Assembly: GCA_030536165.1 (NCBI GenBank)
Contig: JAUNQM010000013.1
Span: 1 to 6,959 of the forward strand
DNA: 6,959 nt
DNA from: Prevotellaceae bacterium
GTDB taxonomy: Bacteria > Bacteroidota > Bacteroidia > Bacteroidales > Bacteroidaceae
Reading direction: 5' to 3'
Shown: positions 1-5,524 of the stretch, piece by piece
Layout of the letters: the number at the start of each line of letters is the position of its first letter
Position numbering within the stretch: the stretch's first letter is position 1
The notes under the pieces: generated by a model
Told to the model about the DNA's origin: nothing
Databases searched by the model: none
The model's input: only the letters and a program-made list of their open reading frames with translations
Translations under genes and position numbers: made by a program

Positions 1-63
1 TGTGCGACGAGTGGTTGTTATAGATGTCATAGTCGCTATAGAATATGATAGTTAGGTCCCAAA

Positions 64-91
64 ACCTACAACCGAAAACCAAAAACCGTTA
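64..91. repeat. Heptamer tandem array, four ACC-headed units
   Basis: ACC recurs at 64, 71, 78 and 85, exactly 7 bp apart, giving the units ACCTACA, ACCGAAA, ACCAAAA and ACCGTTA. The constant spacing with a drifting A-rich tail is what marks it as a degenerate short tandem array. No function is visible. It is short, so chance cannot be excluded, but other spacers in this window show the same kind of constant-period structure. Confidence 0.5.
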
Positions 92-196
92 AAAATATTT
101 TGTATTGTGCTCGCATTGTAAAAAGTCTGTGTTATGAATAGAATCCTATGATACGCATTGGTACGGCTGATGTTATTTTTTTCTCGAACCCACACA

Positions 197-284
197 CGTC
201 ATTCCGTGCTTGACACGGAACCTCTTTCGTTACAAAGAGGATTTTACGTCATGAAGGAGATCCTGAATCAAGTTCAGGATGACG
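197..284. repeat. REP-like palindromic intergenic element (88 bp)
   Basis: The element is bounded by CGTCAT (197-202) and its exact reverse complement ATGACG (279-284). Inside are three hairpins: TTCCGTG/CACGGAA (202-208/214-220, 5-nt loop), CCTCTTT/AAAGAGG (221-227/234-240, 6-nt loop) and ATCCTGAA/TTCAGGAT (260-267/273-280, 5-nt loop). A second CGTCAT at 247-252 suggests it is built from two related halves. The wording resembles dispersed palindromic elements that begin GTCATCC and occur between genes in many bacteria; that likeness is from memory. It is too small to encode a transposase, so any movement would need help from elsewhere. Confidence 0.7.
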
Positions 285-341
285 GTAGGTAGAAATAATC
301 GTTAGTGAGAAAACTACTTGCAAAAGTTTAACCTCTTATTT

Positions 342-372
342 TTTGTTTATTGGTAGGAATGTATTATCTTTG
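342..372 (+). promoter_or_regulatory. Bacteroidota-type promoter of the STAS-kinase gene
   Basis: A TTTG -33 element (342-345) and a TATCTTTG -7 element (365-372, fits TAnnTTTG) are separated by 19 nt, the usual arrangement for the primary sigma factor of Bacteroidota. Transcription should start near 377, leaving a leader of roughly 25 nt before the ATG at 404. The leader is A-rich with no Shine-Dalgarno sequence, as is common in this phylum. Confidence 0.8.
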
Positions 373-403
373 CATCGAATAACCGTTATAATCAATAAAA
401 GAC

Positions 404-1516
404 ATGGAAGAGAAATCAATTATTGTTAAAGGAGAAGGTACTTTCTTTAACGTGAGTGGGAAACTTGATGGACAGGGTGCAGAGGAACTTGTAAGCATGA
501 TGAACCCTGCAGACATCTATACTTTCGACTTCAGCGACGTGACCGACATCAACTTTGCAGCGATGCGCACATTGCTCCGTTGCCGTCAGGGCGGTCAGCA
601 GTTTGCCATCATCAATGCCAACGACAATGTGGTAGAACGCATGGAGGACACAGGCGTTGCAACATTCGTAAGCATCTGTCGCAAGCCAAAGCCACTCGAC
701 ATGTCGATGTACAAGGAGTTTGGCGGCAGTTTCCTTTCAAAGTCATTCAACAGCAACGACGGCGACTCAATGATGAAACTATACGGTCCATACGTGCCTG
801 AGAGAATGGTGGCACAGGAGAAGGTCATTGCAAGAGCCGTGATGCAGTTTGGCATTCCTACTCCGCTCGTGGGAACTATCTATAGGGACGGAGAAAACAT
901 GGCTCTGGATTTCGAGCGCATCGAAGGAAAGGTGTCATTCTCACGTATGATTGCAAACAACCCAGAACGTCTTGAAGAAGTGACAATCCGCTTTGCAAAG
1001 ATGTGTAAGGACCTTCATACAAAACCTTGCGACACTGCTATCTTCCCTAATCGTAAGACCACTTACCGTCAGGCGATTGTAAATTGTCCATACCTCAACG
1101 ACGAAGAAAAGGACAAGGCTCTGGCATTTATCGATGCTGTGCCTAACGTTACAACATGTCTGCATGGCGACTGCCAGTTGAGCAACGTGATTACCAACGG
1201 AAAGGAAGACCTCTGGATAGACCTTGCCGACTTCAGTTATGGTTCACCGATGTTCGACATGGGTATGTGGTACTTCCTCAGCAAGCTCAACAGCGAAGAA
1301 AGAGCATTCAAGGTGTTCAACTTCGGCACGGAGATGCTTGCAAAGGTTTGGGATGTCTTCGTGCGTGAATACTTCGGTGCAGACACGCCAGAGAAGGCGG
1401 CAGAGATTGAAGCAGAGGTGCAGAAATTTGCTGCAATACACATGATTTACCTTGTAACAACATTCTTCCCTGAAGGGAACATGGTTGAATATATTAAGGA
1501 GAAGTTGACGAAGTAG
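404..1516 (+). CDS. STAS-like domain fused to APH/choline-kinase-like phosphotransferase
   Basis: The protein has 370 residues. Residues about 5-95 read as a STAS-like (anti-sigma-factor antagonist) fold: VSGKLDG, then FDFSDVTDINFAAMRTLL, then a strand and the closing helix MEDTGV. Residues about 120-360 form an aminoglycoside-phosphotransferase-type kinase: K125 and E139 are candidates for the ATP-lysine and helix-C pair, HGD at 254-256 with N261 is the catalytic loop, and D273 in WIDLADF with D285 matches the metal-binding end of the Brenner motif. The natural substrate of such kinases cannot be read from sequence and antibiotic resistance should not be assumed. The position where STAS proteins carry a phosphorylatable Ser (DSSG) here reads NFAA, so classical phospho-control looks lost. 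I recall a family of this architecture modelled as TIGR02172. The start is supported by the promoter at 342-372. Cytoplasmic, no signal peptide. Confidence 0.85.
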   Translation: MEEKSIIVKGEGTFFNVSGKLDGQGAEELVSMMNPADIYTFDFSDVTDINFAAMRTLLRCRQGGQQFAIINANDNVVERMEDTGVATFVSICRKPKPLDMSMYKEFGGSFLSKSFNSNDGDSMMKLYGPYVPERMVAQEKVIARAVMQFGIPTPLVGTIYRDGENMALDFERIEGKVSFSRMIANNPERLEEVTIRFAKMCKDLHTKPCDTAIFPNRKTTYRQAIVNCPYLNDEEKDKALAFIDAVPNVTTCLHGDCQLSNVITNGKEDLWIDLADFSYGSPMFDMGMWYFLSKLNSEERAFKVFNFGTEMLAKVWDVFVREYFGADTPEKAAEIEAEVQKFAAIHMIYLVTTFFPEGNMVEYIKEKLTK

Positions 1517-1535
1517 ATAAAGCTTTTACTTGCCC

Positions 1536-1579
1536 ATCGAAACATCGAAATATCGATTCCTCGAAATATCGAAAAAAAA
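1536..1579. repeat. 8-bp-period TCGA array, copy 1
   Basis: TCGA occurs at 1537, 1545, 1553, 1561 and 1569, each exactly 8 bp after the last. The units read ATCGAAAC, ATCGAAAT, ATCGATTC, CTCGAAAT and ATCGAAAA, followed by an A run. The array fills most of the 67-bp gap between the kinase gene and the esterase gene. Its right end, TCGAAATATCGAAAAAAA (1561-1578, plus one further A), is matched exactly by the reverse complement of 5566-5584 in a later spacer. All units point the same way, so unlike copy 2 it does not fold into one long hairpin. Confidence 0.85.
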
Positions 1580-1583
1580 CAAC

Positions 1584-3035
1584 ATGAAACAAACTATAAA
1601 GAAATTGATGCTCGGCATCTTTGCGATGCTCATTTACACCTATGCTTCGGCAGAGGTGAAACTGCCTGCTTTCTTCAGCAGTAATATGGTAATGCAGCAG
1701 CAAACCGACTGTAATATCTGGGGATGGGCAGCGAAAGGTGCAAAGATAAAAATCTCGGTGGAATGGGAGAAAAAAGCATATACCACCACTGCCGATAGCG
1801 AAGGAAAATGGAAGGCAACCATTAAGACTCCATCAGCCGGCGGACCATACACCATAAAGATTAGCGACGGCAAAGAATTGGTGCTTGAAAACGTGATGAT
1901 GGGTGAACTGTGGCTTTGCTCCGGACAAAGCAACATGGAGATTCCGATGAAGGGATACCCAGGGCAGTCGATAGAAAACGGCAACGACGACGTGCTGCAT
2001 TCAACCAACAATCAGATACGTCTGTTTACCGTAAAGCGCGGTGGCAGTTTCACTCCGAAGGACGATGTTACAGGCACATGGAAAGAGGCAAACCCAGAAA
2101 GTGTGCGCGAGTTCAGTGCGGCAGCATACTATTTCGGACGTCTCTTGAATGAAATACTTGGTGTTCCTGTCGGTTTGCTTTCGTCGTCGTACGGCGGCAG
2201 CGCATGCGAGGCATGGATGAACCCTGCATGGATAAAAGACGAATGGGTGAAGGCATACCCGAAGTCGAAAGTGCCTACAACGCTTGAGGAATACAATAAG
2301 ATAAAAGACAAGAACCGTGTTTCGTCGGCTCTCTACAATGCCCAGTTGCATCCTTTCATTGGAATTGCCATGAAGGGTGCTATCTGGTATCAGGGCGAAG
2401 ACAACTACAACCGTGCAAGTTCGTATGCCGATATGCTTTCAACGATGGTGAAAGGTTGGCGCGACGAATGGAACATAGGTGAGTTTCCTTTCTACTACGC
2501 ACAGATTGCGCCATACGAGTATGGACTTATCACTGCCCAAGGGACAGAACCAATCAATTCTGCTTTCCTGCGCGAACAGCAATACAAAGCCGAGACGATG
2601 ATACCTAATTCGGGCATGGCTGTGCTGCTTGACGTAGGTATGCGTGACTGCATACACCCACGCTTGAAACGTGTGGCAGGCGAAAGACTTGCGCGACTCG
2701 CACTTGTAAAGACATACGGCATAAAAGGAATAACAGCCGAAAGCCCTCGCGTGAGTGGTTTCACAACTGAAGGCAACAAGATTATCATAGGTTTCGACCG
2801 TGATAAGATGTGGGTAAACTTCAAGGGTAAACCGTCATCCGACAACTTCGAAGTGGCAGGCGAAGACCGTGTGTTCTATCCTGCGAAGGCAATACTCCAG
2901 CGAAGTAAGGTTGTGGTTAGCAGCGACAAGGTTGAGCATCCTGTTGCTGTGCGCTATGGCTTCAAGAACTGGGTGGAAGGTGATTTGTTCTGCGAAGACC
3001 TTCCTGTAAGTTCGTTCCGCAGCGACGAATGGTAG
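1584..3035 (+). CDS. Secreted sialate O-acetylesterase-like SGNH hydrolase
   Basis: The 483-residue protein resembles sialate O-acetylesterases, which remove acetyl esters from 9-O-acetylated sialic acids; some relatives act on acetylated plant glycans, so the true substrate is open. A type I signal peptide covers residues 1-23 (KK, hydrophobic core, cleavage after ASA), placing it in the periplasm or outside. A beta-rich N-terminal part precedes the esterase domain, where CSGQSNME (112-119) gives nucleophile S116, WYQGEDN (268-274) is the family's glycan-binding block, and D355/H358 in DCIHP complete the likely triad. The ATG at 1584 is chosen because it begins the signal peptide; an in-frame TTG at 1530 would add 18 residues translated from the TCGA repeat. 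No sialidase or transporter is nearby. With 67 nt to the upstream gene and no obvious promoter, co-transcription with the kinase is possible. Confidence 0.88.
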   Translation: MKQTIKKLMLGIFAMLIYTYASAEVKLPAFFSSNMVMQQQTDCNIWGWAAKGAKIKISVEWEKKAYTTTADSEGKWKATIKTPSAGGPYTIKISDGKELVLENVMMGELWLCSGQSNMEIPMKGYPGQSIENGNDDVLHSTNNQIRLFTVKRGGSFTPKDDVTGTWKEANPESVREFSAAAYYFGRLLNEILGVPVGLLSSSYGGSACEAWMNPAWIKDEWVKAYPKSKVPTTLEEYNKIKDKNRVSSALYNAQLHPFIGIAMKGAIWYQGEDNYNRASSYADMLSTMVKGWRDEWNIGEFPFYYAQIAPYEYGLITAQGTEPINSAFLREQQYKAETMIPNSGMAVLLDVGMRDCIHPRLKRVAGERLARLALVKTYGIKGITAESPRVSGFTTEGNKIIIGFDRDKMWVNFKGKPSSDNFEVAGEDRVFYPAKAILQRSKVVVSSDKVEHPVAVRYGFKNWVEGDLFCEDLPVSSFRSDEW

Positions 3036-3040
3036 GTTTG

Positions 3041-3091
3041 TTTACGATTTTATCGAATTATCGAGCCATCGATTTATCGAAAAATCGTAAA
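3041..3091. repeat. 8-bp-period TCGA array, copy 2, folding into a long hairpin
   Basis: TCGA lies at 3053, 3061, 3069 and 3077, with TCGT at 3085, all 8 bp apart. The ends form a perfect 11-bp inverted repeat, TTTACGATTTT (3041-3051) and AAAATCGTAAA (3081-3091). Inside, TCGA 3053-3056 pairs with 3077-3080, and ATCGA 3060-3064 with TCGAT 3069-3073, leaving a 4-nt GCCA loop, so about 20 bp pair in all. It sits just after the esterase stop codon and could act as an AT-rich terminator or RNA stabiliser for that transcript; this is inference. Bases 3042-3064 are identical over 23 nt to the reverse complement of 5589-5611. Confidence 0.85.
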
Positions 3092-3100
3092 AATGAAAAT

Positions 3101-3108
3101 TACTTTTG
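3101..3108 (+). promoter_or_regulatory. Possible -7 promoter element for the DUF4199-like gene
   Basis: TACTTTTG fits TAnnTTTG exactly. No TTTG lies 19-20 nt upstream, because that stretch is occupied by the TCGA array. If used, transcription would start near 3113, only about five nt before the ATG at 3118, giving an almost leaderless message. The alternative is read-through from the esterase gene. Confidence 0.45.
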
Positions 3109-3117
3109 CAGCAACGT

Positions 3118-3654
3118 ATGGAAATAAATGAATACAGACAACTGAAAGCCTTTGCCGTGCAGGACGGTACAATACTCGGACTGATTTGGGTGGCGTGCTT
3201 TGCGTGTTTCATCGGGCAATTGAAAGACCCAAGTTTCAGTTTCCTTTGGATGGCACTAAGCGTGTTCTCCGTAGGCTTTGCTTTTATTCGCGTGAAGAAG
3301 TTTGGGAAGAAAGTTCGCGAGGGCGACCTACCGTTTGTTAATGCGTGGATTTATACTATCACGATGCTTGTGTGCGCATGTCTGCTTATGGCAATATCAA
3401 ACTATGTGTATTTCGCATACATCGACAAGGGGTTCCTTACAGGAACATACATGAATATCTTTGAGTCAGAAGAGTCGAAGGCTGTGATTAAGGCTTACAA
3501 GATAGACACGAAGACTTTTAATGATGCCGTGAAGATGATGGCGGCTATGTCGCCGATGGACTGGACGATTAACATCCTCTCCACCAATATGACTGTAGGA
3601 TTGATATTAAGTCCGTTAGTAGCTCTTTATGCACGGCAGAAGCGTGCTGCTTAA
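3118..3654 (+). CDS. DUF4199-like integral membrane protein
   Basis: This is a 178-residue inner-membrane protein with about four hydrophobic segments (near residues 17-33, 40-58, 74-101 and 149-171) and a soluble stretch at about 103-148. The N-terminal pattern EYRQLKAFAVQDG followed directly by a helix, and the overall size, fit the DUF4199 family of Bacteroidota, whose function is unknown. From memory this family is often encoded immediately upstream of a family 2 glycosyltransferase; here such a gene follows at 4554, after an inserted minus-strand toxin-antitoxin pair, so a role beside lipid-linked glycan transfer is a context guess. The ATG at 3118 is preferred over an in-frame TTG at 3106 that overlaps the -7 element. 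No catalytic motif is visible. Confidence 0.75.
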   Translation: MEINEYRQLKAFAVQDGTILGLIWVACFACFIGQLKDPSFSFLWMALSVFSVGFAFIRVKKFGKKVREGDLPFVNAWIYTITMLVCACLLMAISNYVYFAYIDKGFLTGTYMNIFESEESKAVIKAYKIDTKTFNDAVKMMAAMSPMDWTINILSTNMTVGLILSPLVALYARQKRAA

Positions 3655-3657
3655 GGA

Positions 3658-3689
3658 GTTATAGAAGTTTAGACGGATGCTCCTATAAC
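3658..3689. terminator. Weak inverted repeat between convergent genes
   Basis: GTTATAG (3658-3664) and CTATAAC (3683-3689) can form a 7-bp stem with an 18-nt loop, just after the DUF4199-like stop and ahead of the convergent toxin stop. The stem is AT-rich and no strong T run follows on either strand, so a terminator role is only a possibility. Confidence 0.3.
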
Positions 3690-3708
3690 CAACTAATAAA
3701 AATAATGG

Positions 3709-3981
3709 TTAAAAAAGGTCGGAATGTGTACCAGTGTTGGTCATTAATAGGGTAAGCGTGTTGTCGTTTTGCTTCCAAAGAAGTAGCCAATCCCCTTTGA
3801 TGTGACATTCCCAGATGCCTTCGTAATTCCCGTGAAGAATATGTGGGTGGTATTGTTGCGGCAATTTGCCACTTTGCTTTAAGAGTTCAATAACATCGTA
3901 CAGTAATTTTATGTCCAAACCTCGCTTTACACATTTCTTGACGTCTTTCGAGAATTGTGTGGTAAAGTCAACAGAGTACAT
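3709..3981 (-). CDS. YafQ-family type II toxin (RelE/ParE fold mRNA endonuclease)
   Basis: This 90-residue protein has the pattern of YafQ toxins, ribosome-dependent endoribonucleases that cut mRNA during translation. It starts with MYSVDFTTQFSKDVKK, and all the active-site residues known from E. coli YafQ have counterparts: H50, H60, D64, W65 (in HIKGDW), H86 and the C-terminal F90 (in THSDLF). The full set and normal length suggest an active toxin, not a remnant. Its ATG lies inside the antitoxin gene with a 14-nt overlap (3968-3981), implying translational coupling behind the antitoxin. No promoter of its own is seen, so it should be transcribed from 4241-4272. It runs convergent to the DUF4199-like gene, whose stop lies 54 nt away. 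Confidence 0.9.
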   Translation of the reverse strand: MYSVDFTTQFSKDVKKCVKRGLDIKLLYDVIELLKQSGKLPQQYHPHILHGNYEGIWECHIKGDWLLLWKQNDNTLTLLMTNTGTHSDLF

Positions 3982-4216
3982 AGTCAGGTCCTAATATTTG
4001 TTTGAACATGTCATCAACGTCTTTTGCATGATGAATCTCGCCATGCTCGATCTCTTGTAATGACTTCTCTATAGGTGAGAGTTTCTTTTTTTTCGGTATG
4101 CTGACCGATTTTACTCCATGCATAAGTGTGATGGCTTTCTTAACCAACGGCATTACTGAAACATCGTCAAATGTAACAATCATTTGGTTTTGTTCTGTTG
4201 AAATACTTGTTGCCAT
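3968..4216 (-). CDS. Antitoxin of the YafQ-type pair, N-terminal family not recognised
   Basis: The 82-residue small protein is encoded just before the toxin and overlaps it by 14 nt, the usual antitoxin-first order. The C-terminal half, SLQEIEHGEIHHAKDVDDMFKQIL (split here for reading: SLQEIEHGEIHH at 52-63, then AKDVDDMFKQIL), has the linker-plus-helix pattern of RelB-like antitoxins that wrap their toxin. The N-terminal half does not look like the ribbon-helix-helix of DinJ: MIVTFDD, a helix about 20-33, GVKSVSI, then a basic KKKK patch (42-45) suggest a strand-helix-strand unit. An internal start at M12 is possible. Autoregulation of the promoter at 4241-4272 is expected from the family but not shown. 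Confidence 0.78.
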   Translation of the reverse strand: MATSISTEQNQMIVTFDDVSVMPLVKKAITLMHGVKSVSIPKKKKLSPIEKSLQEIEHGEIHHAKDVDDMFKQILGPDYVLC

Positions 4217-4240
4217 AACATTGTGTATTTATTATTTTTG

Positions 4241-4272
4241 CAAAGATAGATAAAATATTTCATTCTCACAAA
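4241..4272 (-). promoter_or_regulatory. Promoter of the toxin-antitoxin operon
   Basis: On the minus strand TTTG (4269-4272) and TATCTTTG (4241-4248) are separated by 20 nt, a good Bacteroidota promoter. Transcription would begin near 4236, about 20 nt before the antitoxin ATG. The -7 element overlaps the palindrome CTTTGCAAA-type core, so the plus strand also reads TATTTTTG at 4233-4240. No separate operator repeat is clear. Confidence 0.75.
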
Positions 4273-4300
4273 CTTTTGAAGACTTAAATCTCTATATTTG

Positions 4301-4332
4301 TTTGGTGGTTTGAAATAAATGATGTATTTTTG
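4301..4332 (+). promoter_or_regulatory. Promoter of the glycosyltransferase gene
   Basis: TTTG at 4301-4304 (with further TTTG copies at 4297 and 4309) and TATTTTTG at 4325-4332 are separated by 20 nt. The predicted start near 4337 gives a leader of about 215 nt, unusually long for this window, and that leader contains the structured element at 4385-4528. The -33 boxes of this promoter and the divergent antitoxin promoter are only 28 nt apart. Confidence 0.75.
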
Positions 4333-4384
4333 CAAAGAGAAATGAAATAGGCGGTTTTAATAACAAAGAAAAGAATTGAAGGTC

Positions 4385-4528
4385 GGTTCTATAAATTAAG
4401 TCTTTCGGCTTTAGTACGACCCCGTTAGGGTCGAAGATTAGCTTAGGCTACGTTGTCCGCAGGTCTTCGACACTGCGGTTAACAATGTAAGACCTCGTTG
4501 AGGTCTGGCTTGACGAATTAATAGAACC
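4385..4528. repeat. 144-bp structured element with terminal inverted repeats (MITE-like or leader RNA)
   Basis: The ends are inverted: GGTTCTATAAATT (4385-4397) matches the reverse complement of 4516-4528 at 12 of 13 positions, and GTC 4400-4402 with GAC 4512-4514 extends it with a one-base shift. Inside lie hairpins CGACCC/GGGTCG (4417-4422/4428-4433), TAGC/GCTA (4439-4442/4447-4450), CCGCAG-GTC/GAC-CTGCGG (4457-4465/4469-4478, one bulged A) and AGACCTC/GAGGTCT (4490-4496/4500-4506). The first and last share the form GACCYCGTTRRGGTC. It has no coding capacity and no clear target duplication. It lies wholly within the predicted leader of the glycosyltransferase mRNA, ending 25 nt before its start codon. 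It could be a non-autonomous mobile element, a REP-type pair or a cis-acting RNA; the sequence alone does not decide. Confidence 0.7.
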
Positions 4529-4553
4529 TACTTTGAAATAAAACAATATAAAT

Positions 4554-5516
4554 ATGTTAGACATTTCAGTAATTGTCCCCCTCTTTAACGAGGCAGAGTC
4601 TTTGCCAGAGCTTTATGCCTGGATTGATAGGGTGATGAAAGAAAACAACTTCAGCTATGAGGTAATCTTTGTAAATGACGGTTCCACCGACAAATCTTGG
4701 GAGGTAATCGAAGGGTTGGCACGTGAATCAGCCAATGTCCGTGGCATCAAGTTCCGCCGCAATTATGGCAAGAGTCCAGCACTCTATTGCGGCTTCAAGG
4801 AAGCAAAAGGCAATGTGGTAATCACGATGGACGCTGACTTGCAGGATTCACCTGATGAGATTCCGGAACTCTATCACATGATTGTTGATGATGGCTACGA
4901 CCTCGTATCTGGATACAAGCAGAACCGTAAGCAGGGCGATCCACTCTCAAAGACCATACCTACGAAACTATTCAATGCCACGGCACGCAAGGTGAGCGGC
5001 ATACATAATCTCCACGATTTTAACTGCGGACTGAAGGCTTACCGTCAGGAAGTGGTGAAGAATATCGAGGTCTATGGTGAGATGCATCGCTACATACCTT
5101 ACCTTGCAAAGAATGCTGGATTTGATAAGATAGGCGAGAAGCCTGTGCATCATCAGGCACGACAGTATGGCAAGTCGAAGTTTATGGGATGGAACCGTTT
5201 CGTTAACGGATACCTTGACCTGATTACGCTGTGGTTCCTTAGCACCTTCGGCAAGAAACCGATGCACGTGTTCGGTTTCCTCGGCTCAATAATGTTCTTC
5301 ATTGGCTTCGTGGCAGCTATTGTCATTGGTGCGCTGAAGATTTATGCCTTATCAACAGGCACACCAGCACGTCTTATCACCGACATGCCTTACTTCTACA
5401 TCGCACTAACGATGATGATTCTCGGCACGCAGTTCTTCCTCACGGGTTTCATCGCCGACTTAATCAGCCGCGACTCGCACGACAGGAACGACTATCAGAT
5501 AGAGAAGGAAATATAG
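4554..5516 (+). CDS. Family 2 glycosyltransferase, polyprenyl-phosphate type (GtrB/DPM1-like)
   Basis: The 320-residue enzyme should transfer a sugar from a nucleotide donor to a polyprenyl phosphate at the cytoplasmic face of the inner membrane. The GT-A domain spans about residues 4-225: SVIVPLFNE at the start, VNDGSTD (40-46) for nucleotide binding, and MDADLQD (92-98) with D93/D95 as the metal-binding DXD. RQYGKSKF (203-210) is the conserved loop of this subgroup. Two membrane helices follow (about 238-262 and 280-303), the layout of GtrB-like enzymes, and a charged tail ends the protein. Sugar and acceptor cannot be told from sequence. The ATG at 4554 begins directly at the conserved strand; the leader is A-rich without a Shine-Dalgarno sequence. 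No acceptor transferase is adjacent, and the neighbouring genes are the divergent toxin-antitoxin pair and envelope genes downstream. Confidence 0.9.
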   Translation: MLDISVIVPLFNEAESLPELYAWIDRVMKENNFSYEVIFVNDGSTDKSWEVIEGLARESANVRGIKFRRNYGKSPALYCGFKEAKGNVVITMDADLQDSPDEIPELYHMIVDDGYDLVSGYKQNRKQGDPLSKTIPTKLFNATARKVSGIHNLHDFNCGLKAYRQEVVKNIEVYGEMHRYIPYLAKNAGFDKIGEKPVHHQARQYGKSKFMGWNRFVNGYLDLITLWFLSTFGKKPMHVFGFLGSIMFFIGFVAAIVIGALKIYALSTGTPARLITDMPYFYIALTMMILGTQFFLTGFIADLISRDSHDRNDYQIEKEI

Positions 5517-5524
5517 AGGGATAT

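Larger units (their letters stand above)
1..403. other. Non-coding region upstream of the STAS-kinase gene
   Basis: No convincing gene lies in these 403 bases. Short open stretches at the very left edge end within about 55 bases and cannot be assigned. The region holds loose ATAG words spaced 9-10 nt (20-51), a heptamer array (64-91), an 88-bp palindromic element (197-284) and the promoter of the next gene (342-372). Bases 92-196 and 285-341 are AT-rich and I see nothing definable in them. Confidence 0.7.

Noticed and set aside
20..51. ATAG words at 20, 29, 38 and 48
   Set aside because: Spacing is 9, 9 and 10, the word is short and AT-rich, and it sits at the window edge; too weak to call a repeat on its own.
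404..1516. Aminoglycoside resistance gene
   Set aside because: The kinase fold is shared by many non-resistance phosphotransferases, and the STAS-like fusion and lack of mobile context do not suggest resistance.
1530..1583. TTG start adding 18 residues to the esterase
   Set aside because: The extra residues would be translated straight from the TCGA octamer array and would bury the signal peptide; the ATG at 1584 begins it correctly.
1640..2011. 123-codon minus-strand open frame
   Set aside because: Antisense shadow of the esterase gene, whose catalytic motifs are clear.
3041..3091. CRISPR-like array
   Set aside because: Units are 8 bp with no unique spacers of CRISPR size and no cas genes nearby.
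3106..3117. TTG start adding four residues to the DUF4199-like protein
   Set aside because: The TTG is part of the TACTTTTG promoter-like element and the ATG at 3118 fits the protein start better.
4385..4528. tRNA or known riboswitch
   Set aside because: No tRNA T-loop or CCA-ready acceptor end is present, and the hairpin set matches no riboswitch core that I can recognise.
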